From: Polaribacter sp. IC073
GTDB lineage: Bacteria; Bacteroidota; Bacteroidia; Flavobacteriales; Flavobacteriaceae
DNA: 64,000 nt
Assembly (NCBI RefSeq): GCF_007997075.1
Contig: NZ_VORS01000009.1
Coordinates: 124,001-188,000 of the forward strand
Direction of reading: 5' to 3'
The notes beneath the pieces are model-generated. The model worked only from the letters and a program-made list of their open reading frames with translations. It had not been told where the DNA came from and did not search any database. Below are positions 9,515-18,930 of the stretch, piece after piece. Numbering within the stretch: position 1 is the stretch's first letter; each line of letters starts with the position of its first letter. The position numbers were made by a program, and so were the translations under genes.

Positions 9515-10507
9515 TTAATCTCTATCTAATTTGTATTTGCTTAAATCCATTCCGAAGCTTAAACCTTTAACAATAACTAGTTCTTCTAATTCTGTTAATG
9601 ACTTTTTACCAAAGTTTCTAAATTTCATTAAATCACTTTTGTTAAAAGAAACTAAATCTCCTAAGGTATCAACTTCTGCGGCCTTTAAACAATTTAAAGC
9701 TCTTACAGATAAATCCATATCGATTAATCTAGTTTTTAATAACTGACGCATATGTAATGATTCTTCATCATACGTTTCTGTTTGTGCAATTTCATCTGCC
9801 TCTAAAGTGATACGCTCATCAGAGAATAACATAAAGTGGTGAATTAAAATTTTTGCAGCTTCAGTTAATGCATCTTTAGGATTGATTGATCCATCAGTAT
9901 CAATATCGAAAACTAATTTTTCATAATCCGTTTTTTGTTCTACACGAAAATTTTCGATTGTATACTTTACATTCTTAATTGGCGTATAAATAGAATCTGT
10001 AAAGATTGTTCCTATTGGTGCTGAAGCTTTTTTATTCTCTTCTGCAGGTACAAACCCTCTCCCTTTTTCTATCGTAATTTCTGCATTTAATTTCACAGAT
10101 TTCTCCATATTACAGATTACTAAATCCGGATTCAATACTTGAAAACCAGAGATAAACTTCTGCAAGTCTCCAGCAGTAAACTGCTCTTGACCAGACACTG
10201 AGATAGAAACAGTTTCTCTATCAGTATCTTCTATTTGTTTCTTAAAACGAACTTGTTTTAAGTTTAAAATAATTTCTGTAACATCTTCTACAACACCAGA
10301 AACAGTTGAGAACTCATGTTCTACACCATCTAGTCTTAAAGAAGTAATTGCAAACCCTTCTAAAGAAGATAAAAGTACTCTTCTTAAAGCATTTCCTATA
10401 GTTAAACCAAAACCTGGCTCTAAAGGTCTGAATTCAAATCTACCTGAAAAATCAGTAGACTCAATCATTATCACTTTATCAGGCTTCTGAAAATTTAAAA
10501 TTGCCAT
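9515..10507 (-). CDS. rpoA: DNA-directed RNA polymerase subunit alpha
   Basis: The 330-residue subunit nucleates RNA polymerase assembly and contacts promoters and activators. The N-terminal domain shows [20 protein letters not shown] near residues 26-45 and the [14 protein letters not shown] segment. The C-terminal domain (about 255-320) has the helix-hairpin-helix stretch [22 protein letters not shown] followed by KSLTELEE, here quoted in two parts. The length is usual. It sits in its standard place between rpsD and rplQ, with a structured 93-bp spacer upstream. Confidence 0.98.
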   Translation of the reverse strand: MAILNFQKPDKVIMIESTDFSGRFEFRPLEPGFGLTIGNALRRVLLSSLEGFAITSLRLDGVEHEFSTVSGVVEDVTEIILNLKQVRFKKQIEDTDRETVSISVSGQEQFTAGDLQKFISGFQVLNPDLVICNMEKSVKLNAEITIEKGRGFVPAEENKKASAPIGTIFTDSIYTPIKNVKYTIENFRVEQKTDYEKLVFDIDTDGSINPKDALTEAAKILIHHFMLFSDERITLEADEIAQTETYDEESLHMRQLLKTRLIDMDLSVRALNCLKAAEVDTLGDLVSFNKSDLMKFRNFGKKSLTELEELVIVKGLSFGMDLSKYKLDRD

Positions 10508-10526
10508 TTTCTTCGTTTTAATTGTA

Positions 10527-10582
10527 ATTCAGTTGCGCGGTTTATAAGTATGAAGAAATACTTATAAACCCTTTGGCTGAAT
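10527..10582 (-). other. Intercistronic hairpin between rpsD and rpoA
   Basis: A perfect 13-bp stem (10539-10551 with 10558-10570) closes a six-base loop. It is enclosed by a second pairing, ATTCAG/CTGAAT (10527-10532 with 10577-10582). It occupies most of the 93-bp spacer and lacks a U-tract, suggesting RNA processing, mRNA stabilisation or protein binding rather than termination. Confidence 0.65.
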
Positions 10583-10600
10583 CTCAATGTGATTAATTTA

Positions 10601-11206
10601 TTACTTAGAATATAATTCTACGATTAATTGTTCTTTGATGTTTTCTGGAATTTGTAACCTAGCAGGTACTTTTACGAAAGTTCCTTCTTTTTTATCAGAG
10701 TTCCAAGTTAACCATTCAAACACATTGTTAGTAGATGCTAATGCATCTTCAATAGCTTGTAAAGATTTAGATTTCTCTCTTACAGAAACAACATCTCCTT
10801 CTTTTAATCTAAAAGATGGTACGTTTACTAATTCCCCATTAACAGTAATATGTCTGTGAGAAACTAATTGACGTGCTCCACTTCTAGATTTAGAAACTCC
10901 CATTCTGTAAACAACATTATCTAAACGACATTCACATAATTGCAATAAGATTTCACCAGTAATCCCTTGAGAAGATGATGCATCCTTAAATAAGTTTCTA
11001 AACTGACGCTCTAATATGCCATAAGTATATTTCGCTTTTTGCTTCTCCATTAATTGAGTAGCATATTCAGATTTCTTTCCTCTTCTTCTTGCATTTCCAT
11101 GCTGTCCTGGAGGGTAATTTCTTTTTTCGAAGTTTTTGTCTTCTCCAAAGATTGCTTCGCCAAATTTACGAGCAATTTTAGTTTTTGGTCCTGTATATCT
11201 TGCCAT
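10601..11206 (-). CDS. rpsD: 30S ribosomal protein S4
   Basis: The 201-residue primary rRNA-binding protein nucleates 30S assembly, and in other bacteria it also represses the alpha operon. It begins [17 protein letters not shown] and lacks the N-terminal CxxC zinc site, so it is the zinc-free form. The S4 RNA-binding domain is at about residues 90-150 ([20 protein letters not shown] and [12 protein letters not shown]). Both flanking spacers contain hairpins, which could be relevant if S4 regulates here; that link is inference. Confidence 0.98.
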   Translation of the reverse strand: MARYTGPKTKIARKFGEAIFGEDKNFEKRNYPPGQHGNARRRGKKSEYATQLMEKQKAKYTYGILERQFRNLFKDASSSQGITGEILLQLCECRLDNVVYRMGVSKSRSGARQLVSHRHITVNGELVNVPSFRLKEGDVVSVREKSKSLQAIEDALASTNNVFEWLTWNSDKKEGTFVKVPARLQIPENIKEQLIVELYSK

Positions 11207-11224
11207 TTCTTTTGTGTTATAGAC

Positions 11225-11267
11225 GGGGATTATGAATTAAGGCTTACTCCTTCGATAATCTGATTCC
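11225..11267 (-). other. Intercistronic hairpin between rpsK and rpsD
   Basis: Nested blocks GGG/CCC (11225-11227, 11265-11267), GATTAT/ATAATC (11228-11233, 11255-11260) and AAGG/CCTT (11239-11242, 11249-11252) form an interrupted stem-loop in the 81-bp spacer. No U-tract follows on the minus strand. Confidence 0.5.
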
Positions 11268-11287
11268 CATCAAGTTAAAATAATTAA

Positions 11288-11671
11288 TTATACTCTTCTT
11301 CTCTTCGGTGGACGACATCCATTATGAGGAATTGGTGTAACATCAATAATTTCTGTTACTTCGATACCTGCATTGTGAATGGATCTAATAGCAGATTCTC
11401 TACCATTTCCTGGTCCTTTTACATAAACTTTTACTTTACGTAATCCTGCTTCTTTCGCAACGTTTGCACAATCTTCTGCTGCTAATTGGGCTGCATAAGG
11501 AGTATTCTTTTTTGAACCTCTAAAACCCATTTTACCTGCAGATGACCATGAAATTACATCACCCTTTTTATTTGTTAAAGAAATAATGATATTGTTAAAA
11601 GATGCAGTTACATGCGCCTCTCCAACAGCTTCTATTATTACTTTACGTTTTTTTGAACTTGCTTTTGCCAT
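11288..11671 (-). CDS. rpsK: 30S ribosomal protein S11
   Basis: The 127-residue small-subunit platform protein contacts the Shine-Dalgarno helix region. Typical segments are [20 protein letters not shown] near the start, [20 protein letters not shown] in the middle, [16 protein letters not shown], and the C-terminus [18 protein letters not shown]. It lies between rpsM and rpsD, with unusually long spacers (78 and 81 bp) compared with the rest of the cluster. Confidence 0.98.
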   Translation of the reverse strand: MAKASSKKRKVIIEAVGEAHVTASFNNIIISLTNKKGDVISWSSAGKMGFRGSKKNTPYAAQLAAEDCANVAKEAGLRKVKVYVKGPGNGRESAIRSIHNAGIEVTEIIDVTPIPHNGCRPPKRRRV

Positions 11672-11698
11672 AATTATTCAGTTTTAGTAATTTAGTTT

Positions 11699-11730
11699 TC
11701 TAATTAGATAGTCCTTGAACTATCATTAGA
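11699..11730 (-). other. Intercistronic hairpin between rpsM and rpsK
   Basis: The arms TCTAAT/ATTAGA (11699-11704, 11725-11730) and GATAGT/ACTATC (11707-11712, 11719-11724) give a 12-bp stem with a two-base bulge and a six-base loop in the 78-bp spacer. No U-tract follows. Confidence 0.6.
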
Positions 11731-11749
11731 TCTTGATTACTTATCTAAC

Positions 11750-12115
11750 TTATTTTTTCTTGTTAGCTACAGTTTTTCTCTTACCTTTTCTTGTACGAGA
11801 GTTGTTCTTGGTTCTTTGTCCTCTTAAAGGAAGGCCAAGTCTATGACGAATTCCTCTTTGACAACCGATATCCATCAAACGTTTGATGTTAACCTGAACT
11901 TCTGAACGTAATTCTCCTTCAATTGTAAAAGATCCAACTTGTTCTCTAATTGCAGCGATCTGATCATCCGTCCAATCTTGAACTTTAATACTCTCGTCTA
12001 CTTTTGCTTCTGCTAAAACTTTTTTAGCTCTGCTGCTTCCAATACCAAAGATGTAAGTTAAAGCAATAACCCCTCTTTTATTCTTTGGAATATCAATACC
12101 TGCTATTCTTGCCAT
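11750..12115 (-). CDS. rpsM: 30S ribosomal protein S13
   Basis: The 121-residue head protein contacts the P-site tRNA and the 50S bridge. It begins [20 protein letters not shown] and has [13 protein letters not shown], the [20 protein letters not shown] block and a basic tail [11 protein letters not shown]. Its ATG shares one base with the rpmJ stop codon (TAATG), showing tight translational coupling to rpmJ. Confidence 0.98.
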   Translation of the reverse strand: MARIAGIDIPKNKRGVIALTYIFGIGSSRAKKVLAEAKVDESIKVQDWTDDQIAAIREQVGSFTIEGELRSEVQVNIKRLMDIGCQRGIRHRLGLPLRGQRTKNNSRTRKGKRKTVANKKK

Positions 12116-12231
12116 TACCCTTGTCTTTGTTTAAATCTAGGATTTTGTTTATTAATTACGTATAATCTACCTTTCCTGCGAACTATTTTGCAGTCGGCAC
12201 TTCTCTTTTTAACTGATGCTCTAACTTTCAT
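12115..12231 (-). CDS. rpmJ: 50S ribosomal protein L36, zinc-free form
   Basis: A 38-codon gene, read directly from the minus strand. The protein starts [20 protein letters not shown] and ends [10 protein letters not shown]36 normally binds zinc through three cysteines and a histidine. Here only Cys14 remains; the positions of Cys11, Cys27 and the histidine are Ser11, Asn27 and Arg32/Phe33, so this is a C-minus, zinc-independent L36. It sits 16 bp after infA, and its stop codon overlaps the rpsM start by one base. Confidence 0.96.
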   Translation of the reverse strand: MKVRASVKKRSADCKIVRRKGRLYVINKQNPRFKQRQG

Positions 12232-12247
12232 CTGTTTTGTTTTGTTT

Positions 12248-12463
12248 TTAGTATCTGTAAGTAATTCTTGCTTTTGATAAATCGTATGGACTCATTTCTA
12301 ATTTTACCTTGTCTCCAGGTAGTAATTTAATATAATGCATGCGCATCTTACCAGAAATGTGAGCCGTTACAATATGTCCATTTTCTAATTCCACACGAAA
12401 CATAGCATTGGATAATGCTTCTGTAATAGTTCCGTCTTGTTGAATTGCTGATTGTTTAGCCAT
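12248..12463 (-). CDS. infA: Translation initiation factor IF-1
   Basis: The 71-residue OB-fold protein binds the ribosomal A site during initiation. It has the typical sequence [20 protein letters not shown] followed by [20 protein letters not shown], and ends [11 protein letters not shown]. The usual adk and map genes found between secY and infA in some bacteria are absent; infA follows secY after one base. Confidence 0.98.
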   Translation of the reverse strand: MAKQSAIQQDGTITEALSNAMFRVELENGHIVTAHISGKMRMHYIKLLPGDKVKLEMSPYDLSKARITYRY

Positions 12464-12464
12464 A

Positions 12465-13790
12465 TTATTTATTCGATTTTCTATTGCTGTTCCCCGCCTT
12501 CATTAAACCGTCATAATGATTGTTTAATAAGTACGAATTTATTTGTTGCATTGTATCAATTGCTACACCTACCATAATGATTAATGATGTACCTCCGTAA
12601 AACATTGCCCAACCTTGTTGCACTCCGAACTGAACTACAATTGCTGGTAAAATTGATAATGCTGCTAAAAATAACGAACCTGGGAACGTAATTCTAGATA
12701 AAACACTATCTAATCTGTCTGCAGTATCTTTACCTGGTCTAATTCCTGGTATAAAACCACCACTTCTTTTCAAATCTTCAGCCATTTTATTCGTAGGAAT
12801 CGTAATTGCTGTATAGAAATAACTAAAAATGATAATTAACAAAGCAAATATAACATTATACTGCCAACCATTAGGATCTGTCAAACCTACCAAGGCAGGA
12901 AATCTTTGCCCCAAAGCTAAAGGTAAAAACATTATTGCTTGTGCGAAGATAATTGGCATAACACCTGCTGCATTCAATTTCAAAGGAATGTAATCTCTAG
13001 ATCCTGCAACATTTTGTATGTTTCCTGCAACTGTTCTTCTTGCATATTGTACTGCAATCTTACGAACAGCAGTAACTAACAGAACAGTTAATAAAATTAC
13101 AACAAACCAAACGACAACTTCAATTAATACCATCATTAATCCACCTGCACCTGCATTTTCTGTTTTAGAAACAAATTCTTGCAAGAATGCTGCTGGAAAA
13201 TTAGCTATAATACCAACAGTAATTAATAAAGATATACCGTTACCAACTCCTTTATCTGTAATACGCTCACCTAACCACATTGCAAAAATTGTTCCCGCAG
13301 TTAAAATGATGATTGAAGAAATCCAAAAAGTGATACCATCTACTAAAAAAGCTTCAGGTGGTAAATTAAATTGAGTTTTAATAGCTGTGATATACGTTGG
13401 TGCTTGCACTAAAGTAATTGCTATTGTTAACCATCTTGTTATTTGTGTAATTTTCTTTCTACCACTTTCTCCATCTTTTTGTAATTTCTGTAAATAAGGA
13501 ACCGCAATTCCCATTAACTGAACTACAATAGATGCAGAAATGTATGGCATTATACCAAGTGCCATTACTGACGCCCTAGCAAATGCCCCACCTGTAAATG
13601 CATTCAATAATCCTAAAAGACCTCCAGAAGTACTTTCTTTTAAAGCTGACAACTGTAATGGATCAATTCCAGGTAATGGAACTGATGCCATAAAACGATA
13701 TACAGCAATTAAACCGATAGTAAGAAGAATTTTGTTCTTTAATTCTTCAATTTTGAAAATGTCTTTTAGCGTATTAATAAAATTCATCAT
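12465..13790 (-). CDS. secY: Preprotein translocase subunit SecY
   Basis: The 441-residue channel subunit of the Sec translocon has about ten membrane segments. Recognisable stretches include [17 protein letters not shown] near the N-terminus, [37 protein letters not shown], the cytoplasmic loop [20 protein letters not shown] and the C-terminal [11 protein letters not shown]. It exports most envelope proteins, including the SusC/D, T9SS and lipoprotein cargo encoded further on. It follows rplO by 10 bp in the spc order. Confidence 0.98.
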   Translation of the reverse strand: MMNFINTLKDIFKIEELKNKILLTIGLIAVYRFMASVPLPGIDPLQLSALKESTSGGLLGLLNAFTGGAFARASVMALGIMPYISASIVVQLMGIAVPYLQKLQKDGESGRKKITQITRWLTIAITLVQAPTYITAIKTQFNLPPEAFLVDGITFWISSIIILTAGTIFAMWLGERITDKGVGNGISLLITVGIIANFPAAFLQEFVSKTENAGAGGLMMVLIEVVVWFVVILLTVLLVTAVRKIAVQYARRTVAGNIQNVAGSRDYIPLKLNAAGVMPIIFAQAIMFLPLALGQRFPALVGLTDPNGWQYNVIFALLIIIFSYFYTAITIPTNKMAEDLKRSGGFIPGIRPGKDTADRLDSVLSRITFPGSLFLAALSILPAIVVQFGVQQGWAMFYGGTSLIIMVGVAIDTMQQINSYLLNNHYDGLMKAGNSNRKSNK

Positions 13791-13800
13791 TTACGTGTTC

Positions 13801-14250
13801 TTATAAAGCAACAACTTCACCTCCTGCTGCTTCAATAGCTGCTTTCGCTGATGCTGTAAATTTATGTACAGTTATATTTAATTTAGCTTTTAATTCCCCG
13901 TTACCTAATATTTTAACTAGGTCATTCTTACCTGCTAATCTATTAGCTATTAAGATGTCTAAGCTAACTGTATCTGTTATTTTTCCACTATCTACTAAAG
14001 ATTGTAGTTTATCTAAGTTGATTCCTTGATATTCCTTACGGTTTATGTTTGTGAAACCAAACTTAGGCACACGCCTTTGAAGTGGCATTTGCCCTCCTTC
14101 AAATCCAATCTTTTTAGAATAACCAGAACGAGATTTCTGTCCATTGTGACCTCTTGTAGCGGTACCACCTTTTCCAGATCCTTCACCTCTTGCAATTCTT
14201 TTCCCTTTTTTAATGGAACCTTCTGCTGGTGTTAAATTATGTAAACTCAT
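13801..14250 (-). CDS. rplO: 50S ribosomal protein L15
   Basis: The 149-residue late-assembly protein of the large subunit has the basic glycine-rich N-terminus KGKRIARGEGSGKGGTATRG, the GQKSRSGYSKKIGFEGGQMP block, RVPKFGFTN and the C-terminal KFTASAKAAIEAAGGEV. It lies between rpmD and secY, as in most bacteria. Confidence 0.98.
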   Translation of the reverse strand: MSLHNLTPAEGSIKKGKRIARGEGSGKGGTATRGHNGQKSRSGYSKKIGFEGGQMPLQRRVPKFGFTNINRKEYQGINLDKLQSLVDSGKITDTVSLDILIANRLAGKNDLVKILGNGELKAKLNITVHKFTASAKAAIEAAGGEVVAL

Positions 14251-14263
14251 TTTTTTATAAATC

Positions 14264-14446
14264 TTATTTAATTTCTTCGAAAGAAACTAAGTGTTTAATT
14301 GTATTTACCATACCTACTATAGAAGGAGTTGCCTCGTGCTCTACAGTTTGGTTCATTTTACGTAAACCTAATGCCTCTAAAGTTCTCTTTTGACTCTGAA
14401 GACGCCCGATTTGACTTTTTACTTGTGTAACTTTAATTCTTGTCAT
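14264..14446 (-). CDS. rpmD: 50S ribosomal protein L30
   Basis: The 60-residue protein starts MTRIKVTQVKSQIGRLQSQK and continues RTLEALGLRKMNQTVEH, the hallmark of short bacterial L30. It ends in IKHLVSFEEIK. It is in the standard position between rpsE and rplO. Confidence 0.97.
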   Translation of the reverse strand: MTRIKVTQVKSQIGRLQSQKRTLEALGLRKMNQTVEHEATPSIVGMVNTIKHLVSFEEIK

Positions 14447-14457
14447 CGTTCTTAGAT

Positions 14458-14979
14458 TTATCCGTTAAATACTTTTTCTAAAGAAATACCTCTTTGCTTC
14501 GCTACTGCAGTTGCACTACGTAACTGTAACAATGCATTAAAAGTAGCTTTCACTGCATTATGAGGATTAGAAGAACCTTGAGATTTAGATAATACATCAT
14601 GTATTCCAACAGACTCTAATACTATACGAACAGCACCTCCAGCAATAACTCCCGTACCGGCAGAAGCTGGTTTGATGAAAATTTTTGCTCCACCAAACTT
14701 ACCTTTTTGTTCATGAGGTAAAGTTCCTTCTAAAATAGGTATTCTTACTAAATTTTTCTTTGCGTCTTCAATTGCTTTAGCAATTGCAGAAGCAACATCT
14801 TTAGATTTACCTAATCCATGTCCAACAACACCATTACCATCACCTACAACAACAATTGCAGAGAAACCAAATGCTCTACCACCTTTTGTAACTTTAGTAA
14901 CACGCTGTACTCCAACTAATTTATCGACAAGCTCTAACCCACTTGGTTTAACTCTTTCTACGTTTTTATAACCTTGCAT
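14458..14979 (-). CDS. rpsE: 30S ribosomal protein S5
   Basis: The 173-residue protein near the mRNA entry site is linked to decoding accuracy and spectinomycin response. The double-stranded RNA-binding-like domain carries [20 protein letters not shown] and [14 protein letters not shown]; the C-terminal half has [20 protein letters not shown]. The lysine/glycine loop at residues 29-35 looks wild type. It is separated from rplR by six bases. Confidence 0.98.
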   Translation of the reverse strand: MQGYKNVERVKPSGLELVDKLVGVQRVTKVTKGGRAFGFSAIVVVGDGNGVVGHGLGKSKDVASAIAKAIEDAKKNLVRIPILEGTLPHEQKGKFGGAKIFIKPASAGTGVIAGGAVRIVLESVGIHDVLSKSQGSSNPHNAVKATFNALLQLRSATAVAKQRGISLEKVFNG

Positions 14980-14985
14980 AATTTC

Positions 14986-15336
14986 TTAAAATTTTAAACC
15001 AGCTTCTCTTGCAGCCTCTGCTAATACTTTAACTCTACCATGGTATAAATAACCATTTCTATCGAAAGCAACTTTCTCTAATCCTGCTTTTGTAGCTTTT
15101 TCTGCGATTGCTTTACCAACTGCAGTAGCTGCTTCAATTTTAGAATTTGCTTTTATATCTTTATCTCTAGATGAAACAGAAGCTAATGTTACTCCGTTTA
15201 CATCGTCAACTATTTGAGCGTAAATTTCTTTATTACTTCTATAAACCGATAACCTTGGTTTCGTAGCAGTCCCAGAAATAATCTTTCTGATTCTTCTTTT
15301 AATTCTAGCTCTTCTTTGTAGCTTTGATAATGCCAT
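14986..15336 (-). CDS. rplR: 50S ribosomal protein L18
   Basis: The 116-residue 5S rRNA-binding protein begins with a basic stretch ([18 protein letters not shown]). It has [20 protein letters not shown] in the middle and ends with [20 protein letters not shown] and EAGLKF. It follows rplF in the spc order. Confidence 0.98.
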   Translation of the reverse strand: MALSKLQRRARIKRRIRKIISGTATKPRLSVYRSNKEIYAQIVDDVNGVTLASVSSRDKDIKANSKIEAATAVGKAIAEKATKAGLEKVAFDRNGYLYHGRVKVLAEAAREAGLKF

Positions 15337-15348
15337 ATTGCTATATTA

Positions 15349-15894
15349 TTATGCAGATTTACCTGCTTTTCTTCTTAATAATTCACCAACAAACTTCACA
15401 CCTTTTCCTTTATAAGGCTCTGGTGCTCTGAAAGAACGAATCTTTGCAGCAATTTGACCAACTAATTGTTTGTCAAATGAAGATAATTTAATGATCGGGT
15501 TTTTCCCTTTCTCAGATACTGTTTCAATTTTTACTTCTGGAGCTATTTCTAAAACAATATTATGAGAGAAACCTAAAGCCAAATCTAGTTTTTGTCCTTG
15601 ATTTGATGCTCTATAACCAACACCTACCAATTCTAAATCCTTAGTCCAACCCTTACTCACACCTTCAATCATATTCGCGATTAAAGCTCTCATTAAACCA
15701 TGTTGTGCTTTATGGTCTTTACTTTCAGAAACTCTATCTAAAGTAATAATACCATCTTCAATTTTCACTGTAATACCATCAGAAATTGTTTGAGTTAACT
15801 CTCCTAATTTACCTTTGACTATTACAACATTGTCTTTTATGTTTACATCTACACCTTGTGAAATGCTAACGGGATTTTTTCCTATTCTACTCAT
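15349..15894 (-). CDS. rplF: 50S ribosomal protein L6
   Basis: The 181-residue protein has two similar alpha/beta domains and binds near the sarcin-ricin loop. It begins MSRIGKNPVSISQGVDVNIK. It has the HGLMRALIANMIEGVSKGW segment, LELVGVGYRA and the signature PEPYKGKGVKFVGELLRRKA near the C-terminus. Confidence 0.98.
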   Translation of the reverse strand: MSRIGKNPVSISQGVDVNIKDNVVIVKGKLGELTQTISDGITVKIEDGIITLDRVSESKDHKAQHGLMRALIANMIEGVSKGWTKDLELVGVGYRASNQGQKLDLALGFSHNIVLEIAPEVKIETVSEKGKNPIIKLSSFDKQLVGQIAAKIRSFRAPEPYKGKGVKFVGELLRRKAGKSA

Positions 15895-15904
15895 TTCCTA
15901 AAAT

Positions 15905-16303
15905 TTAATAAACATAACATAAAACTTCTCCTCCAACGTTCTCTTGACGTGCTTTCTTGTTTGTCATTACACCTTTCGATGTAGAAACAATAGCAATTCC
16001 TAGTCCGTTTAATACTCTTGGCATCTCTGTAGAGCCAACGTATTTACGCAAACCAGGTGTACTAATTCGTTGAATTTTTCTAATTACTGACTCCTTTGTT
16101 TCTCTTTCATATTTTAGAGCTATCTTAATTGTCCCTTGAACTTTATCGTCATTGAACTGGTAGCTTAAAATAAATCCTTGATCAAACAAAATCTTAGTCA
16201 TTTCCTTCTTCAAATTTGAAGCTGGAATTTCCACTACTCTGTGTCCTGCAGCGATTGCATTTCTTACTCTAGTAAGAAAATCCGCGATTGGATCTGTATA
16301 CAT
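15905..16303 (-). CDS. rpsH: 30S ribosomal protein S8
   Basis: The 132-residue central-domain rRNA-binding protein regulates the spc operon in E. coli. It starts [20 protein letters not shown] and has the C-terminal signature [21 protein letters not shown] 162-bp spacer with a hairpin and a promoter-like element separates it from rpsN. rpsH may therefore begin a transcription subunit of its own. Confidence 0.98.
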   Translation of the reverse strand: MYTDPIADFLTRVRNAIAAGHRVVEIPASNLKKEMTKILFDQGFILSYQFNDDKVQGTIKIALKYERETKESVIRKIQRISTPGLRKYVGSTEMPRVLNGLGIAIVSTSKGVMTNKKARQENVGGEVLCYVY

Positions 16304-16402
16304 ATTTATTTATATTGCGATTACGGTTTTCAAACACCTCTATTTATGCTACAGATTTCTCTGTGATAATTGAACCTTTAATCAGTTAAAATTCTTATAC
16401 TC

Positions 16403-16441
16403 AAAAAAAATAGAGCGTGCAAATGTACACATTCTATTTTT
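16403..16441 (-). terminator. Terminator-like hairpin between rpsN and rpsH
   Basis: The arms AAAATAGA/TCTATTTT (16407-16414 with 16433-16440) and an inner GTG/CAC pairing are followed on the minus strand by eight T residues. In form it is an intrinsic terminator inside the ribosomal cluster. The same bases contain a TACATTTG promoter-like element, so it could instead mark a boundary between two overlapping units. Confidence 0.5.
16420..16427 (-). promoter_or_regulatory. Putative -7 element upstream of rpsH
   Basis: The minus strand reads TACATTTG, an exact TAnnTTTG match inside GTACATTTGC, the same ten bases found before rpsL at 26418-26427. No TTG lies at the usual -33 spacing, and the element sits in the loop of a terminator-like hairpin, so the call is tentative. 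Confidence 0.35.
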
Positions 16442-16465
16442 AATTATTAGCTTTATTTTAGATTT

Positions 16466-16735
16466 CTACCAAGAAGCTTTTTTTACTCCTGGTATTAACC
16501 CTTGATTTGCCATTTCTCTAAACGTAACACGCGATAAACCAAATTGTCTCATATATCCTTTTGGACGTCCAGTTAATTTACATCTGTTGTGTAATCTTAC
16601 TGGTGATGCATTTCTTGGTAGCTTCTGCAATGCTTCATAATCTCCAGCTTCTTTTAAAGCTTTTCTTTTTTCAGCATATTTTGCAACAGTACGTTCTCTT
16701 TTGCGCTCACGCGCCTTCATTGATTCTTTAGCCAT
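16466..16735 (-). CDS. rpsN: 30S ribosomal protein S14, zinc-free form
   Basis: The 89-residue protein is the longer S14 type without the two CxxC zinc pairs. It starts [20 protein letters not shown] and ends with [20 protein letters not shown] and [11 protein letters not shown]. It assembles in the 30S head near the A site. It overlaps nothing, sits three bases after rplE, and is followed by an unusually long spacer before rpsH. Confidence 0.97.
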   Translation of the reverse strand: MAKESMKARERKRERTVAKYAEKRKALKEAGDYEALQKLPRNASPVRLHNRCKLTGRPKGYMRQFGLSRVTFREMANQGLIPGVKKASW

Positions 16736-16738
16736 TTC

Positions 16739-17290
16739 TTAATTTTTTTTGAATGGTAAACCTAATTCTCCTAATAATGACTTCGCTTCCTTATCAGTAC
16801 CTGCAGATGTTACAAATGTAATATCCATACCGTTAATTTTTTTCACTTGGTCAATATTAATCTCTGGGTAGATGATCTGTTCAGTAATTCCTAAATTGTA
16901 ATTACCTCTACCATCAAATCCGTTAGCTTTTATACCGTTAAAGTCTCTTACACGTGGTAAAGAAGCTGTAACTAATCTATCTAAAAACTCATACATTTTA
17001 TCACCTCTTAACGTAACTTTTACACCAATTGGCATACCCTTACGTAATTTAAATGAGGCAACATCCTTCTTAGACATTGTAGATATCGCTTTCTGACCAG
17101 TGATTTTTGTCAACTCTTCTAAAGCATAATCTATTAATTTCTTATCTGCAATCGCAGCACCAACACCCTTAGAAACAACAATCTTCTCTAATTTAGGCAC
17201 TTGCATTACATTCTTGTAACTGAATTCTTCAGTAAGAGCCTTCACAACTCTTTCTTTGTATTCTGATTTTAATCTTGGTACGTAACTCAT
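16739..17290 (-). CDS. rplE: 50S ribosomal protein L5
   Basis: The 183-residue 5S rRNA-binding protein of the central protuberance starts [20 protein letters not shown]. It has [19 protein letters not shown], the [20 protein letters not shown] segment and the C-terminal [20 protein letters not shown]. The position between rplX and rpsN is canonical. Confidence 0.98.
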   Translation of the reverse strand: MSYVPRLKSEYKERVVKALTEEFSYKNVMQVPKLEKIVVSKGVGAAIADKKLIDYALEELTKITGQKAISTMSKKDVASFKLRKGMPIGVKVTLRGDKMYEFLDRLVTASLPRVRDFNGIKANGFDGRGNYNLGITEQIIYPEINIDQVKKINGMDITFVTSAGTDKEAKSLLGELGLPFKKN

Positions 17291-17298
17291 GATTATTC

Positions 17299-17601
17299 TT
17301 ATTTTTTAGTTTTTTTAGAGATTCTAGTTTTAGTATCTCCATCAACCTGATAACCTACTCTTACAGCTACACCTTCTTCTACTAACATTACGTTAGATAT
17401 ATGAAGCGAAGCTTCCTTCTTTACAATACCACCTTGAGGACTTTGTGCACTAGGTTTAGTGTGCTTAGAAACTAAGTTTACACCTTCTACTAATACTCTG
17501 TCTTTATCCTTAATGATTTGTAATACTTTACCTTCAGATCCTTTATGGTCTCCAGCAATTACTTTTACAGTGTCTCCTGACTTAATTTTAAACTTCTTCA
17601 T
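17299..17601 (-). CDS. rplX: 50S ribosomal protein L24
   Basis: The 100-residue assembly-initiator protein has a KOW motif near the start ([20 protein letters not shown]). [20 protein letters not shown] follows, and it ends in a basic tail. It lies between rplN and rplE. Confidence 0.97.
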   Translation of the reverse strand: MKKFKIKSGDTVKVIAGDHKGSEGKVLQIIKDKDRVLVEGVNLVSKHTKPSAQSPQGGIVKKEASLHISNVMLVEEGVAVRVGYQVDGDTKTRISKKTKK

Positions 17602-17613
17602 TTTATTATAATG

Positions 17614-17982
17614 TTAAAGCACTTCAGGTGCTAATGATACTATTTTCATGAATTGTTTCTCACGAAGTTCACGGGCAACAGGACCAAATACACGTGTTCC
17701 TCTCATCTCCTCTGTAGGATTTAAAAGTACACAAGCATTATCATCAAATCTGATATAAGATCCGTCTTTACGTCTTACTTCTTTTTTAGTTCTTACAACA
17801 ACTGCTCTAGATACTTGACCTTTTTTTACAGTTCCGTTAGGAGTTGCAGATTTAACAGATACAACAATCTTGTCTCCAATACTTGCGTAACGTTTTCTTG
17901 TTCCTCCTAAAACTCTAATCACTAAAACCTCTTTGGCTCCAGTATTATCTGCTACTTTTAATCTTGATTCTGTCTGTAACAT
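17614..17982 (-). CDS. rplN: 50S ribosomal protein L14
   Basis: The 122-residue protein at the subunit interface begins [20 protein letters not shown]. It has the [20 protein letters not shown] segment, [11 protein letters not shown] and [20 protein letters not shown], all typical. It is one base downstream of rpsQ. Confidence 0.98.
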   Translation of the reverse strand: MLQTESRLKVADNTGAKEVLVIRVLGGTRKRYASIGDKIVVSVKSATPNGTVKKGQVSRAVVVRTKKEVRRKDGSYIRFDDNACVLLNPTEEMRGTRVFGPVARELREKQFMKIVSLAPEVL

Positions 17983-17983
17983 A

Positions 17984-18241
17984 TTATTTAGCTCTTTCTA
18001 GGATTTCTACTAATCTCCAACGCTTAGATTTACTCATAGGTCTTGTTTCCATGATTCTAACAGTATCTCCTTCGTTGCAATCATTCTTTTCGTCGTGTGC
18101 AACGTACTTCTTAGTCTTTAATACGAACTTTCCGTACATTGGGTGCTTTACTCTTTTAGTTTCAGCAACTACAATAGATTTCTCCATTTTGTTACTAGAA
18201 ACAACACCAATTCTCTCTTTTCTAAGATTTCTTTTTTCCAT
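17984..18241 (-). CDS. rpsQ: 30S ribosomal protein S17
   Basis: The 85-residue primary rRNA-binding protein has an OB fold. It starts [20 protein letters not shown] and has the [20 protein letters not shown] block and [20 protein letters not shown]. It lies in the standard order rpmC-rpsQ-rplN. Confidence 0.98.
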   Translation of the reverse strand: MEKRNLRKERIGVVSSNKMEKSIVVAETKRVKHPMYGKFVLKTKKYVAHDEKNDCNEGDTVRIMETRPMSKSKRWRLVEILERAK

Positions 18242-18261
18242 CTTTAAAACTGACTATAGAA

Positions 18262-18453
18262 TTATTGTAATTCTCTTTTTGTTAATTCTGTTGCAATTCT
18301 TGCTACAGTTCTTCTTAAACCTCTCAATTGCAATGGATTCTCCAAAGGAGTTATTGCGTGAGCCATTTTAAGATCAGTATAATTCTTTTGCAACGCTCCA
18401 AGCTTCTCATTAAGATCTGCTATAGATAATTCTTTTACTTCTGATTGTTTCAT
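18262..18453 (-). CDS. rpmC: 50S ribosomal protein L29
   Basis: The 63-residue helical protein at the tunnel exit contacts SRP and trigger factor. It reads MKQSEVKELSIADLNEKLGA and later PLQLRGLRRTVARIATELTK, matching the L29 signature. It is five bases after rplP. Confidence 0.97.
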   Translation of the reverse strand: MKQSEVKELSIADLNEKLGALQKNYTDLKMAHAITPLENPLQLRGLRRTVARIATELTKRELQ

Positions 18454-18458
18454 TCTAT

Positions 18459-18908
18459 CTATTTTGAATTATGCGTTAATACATCTATATCAAAATCTCT
18501 TGCTACTATAAACTTCGTTCTTACAGGAAGTTTTTGTGCTGCTAAACGTAAAGCTTCTTTTGCTACATCCATTGATACACCACCAATTTCAAACAAAATT
18601 CTACCCGGTTTAATAACTGCAACAAAATGATCTGGAGCTCCTTTACCCTTACCCATACGAACCTCTAAAGGTTTCTTAGTGATAGGCTTGTCTGGAAATA
18701 TCTTAATCCATAACTGACCTTCTCTTTTCATATGACGAGTTGCCGCGATACGAGCTGCTTCAATTTGACGTGAAGTCAATAAATTCTGGTCGATAGATTT
18801 GATACCAAACATTCCATTAGAAAGTTGATTTCCTCTACCAGAAATACCAGTCATATTTCCTTTCGCCTTCTGTACCTTACGGTATTTTACTCTTTTTGGC
18901 TGTAACAT
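18459..18908 (-). CDS. rplP: 50S ribosomal protein L16
   Basis: The 149-residue protein near the A site begins [20 protein letters not shown]. It carries [39 protein letters not shown] and [18 protein letters not shown]. The C-terminus runs about ten residues past the E. coli protein. It follows rpsC by 22 bases. Confidence 0.98.
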   Translation of the reverse strand: MLQPKRVKYRKVQKAKGNMTGISGRGNQLSNGMFGIKSIDQNLLTSRQIEAARIAATRHMKREGQLWIKIFPDKPITKKPLEVRMGKGKGAPDHFVAVIKPGRILFEIGGVSMDVAKEALRLAAQKLPVRTKFIVARDFDIDVLTHNSK

Positions 18909-18930
18909 TTTTAATTTCTAATTTTAAAAA

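Noticed and set aside
13018..13374. 118-codon plus-strand frame inside secY
   Set aside because: Antisense shadow of a conserved membrane protein; Thr/Asn/Pro-rich composition is what reverse-read hydrophobic codons give.
17964..18371. 135-codon frame on the plus strand across rpsQ and rpmC
   Set aside because: It lies fully opposite conserved ribosomal genes, has no family resemblance, and is an antisense shadow.
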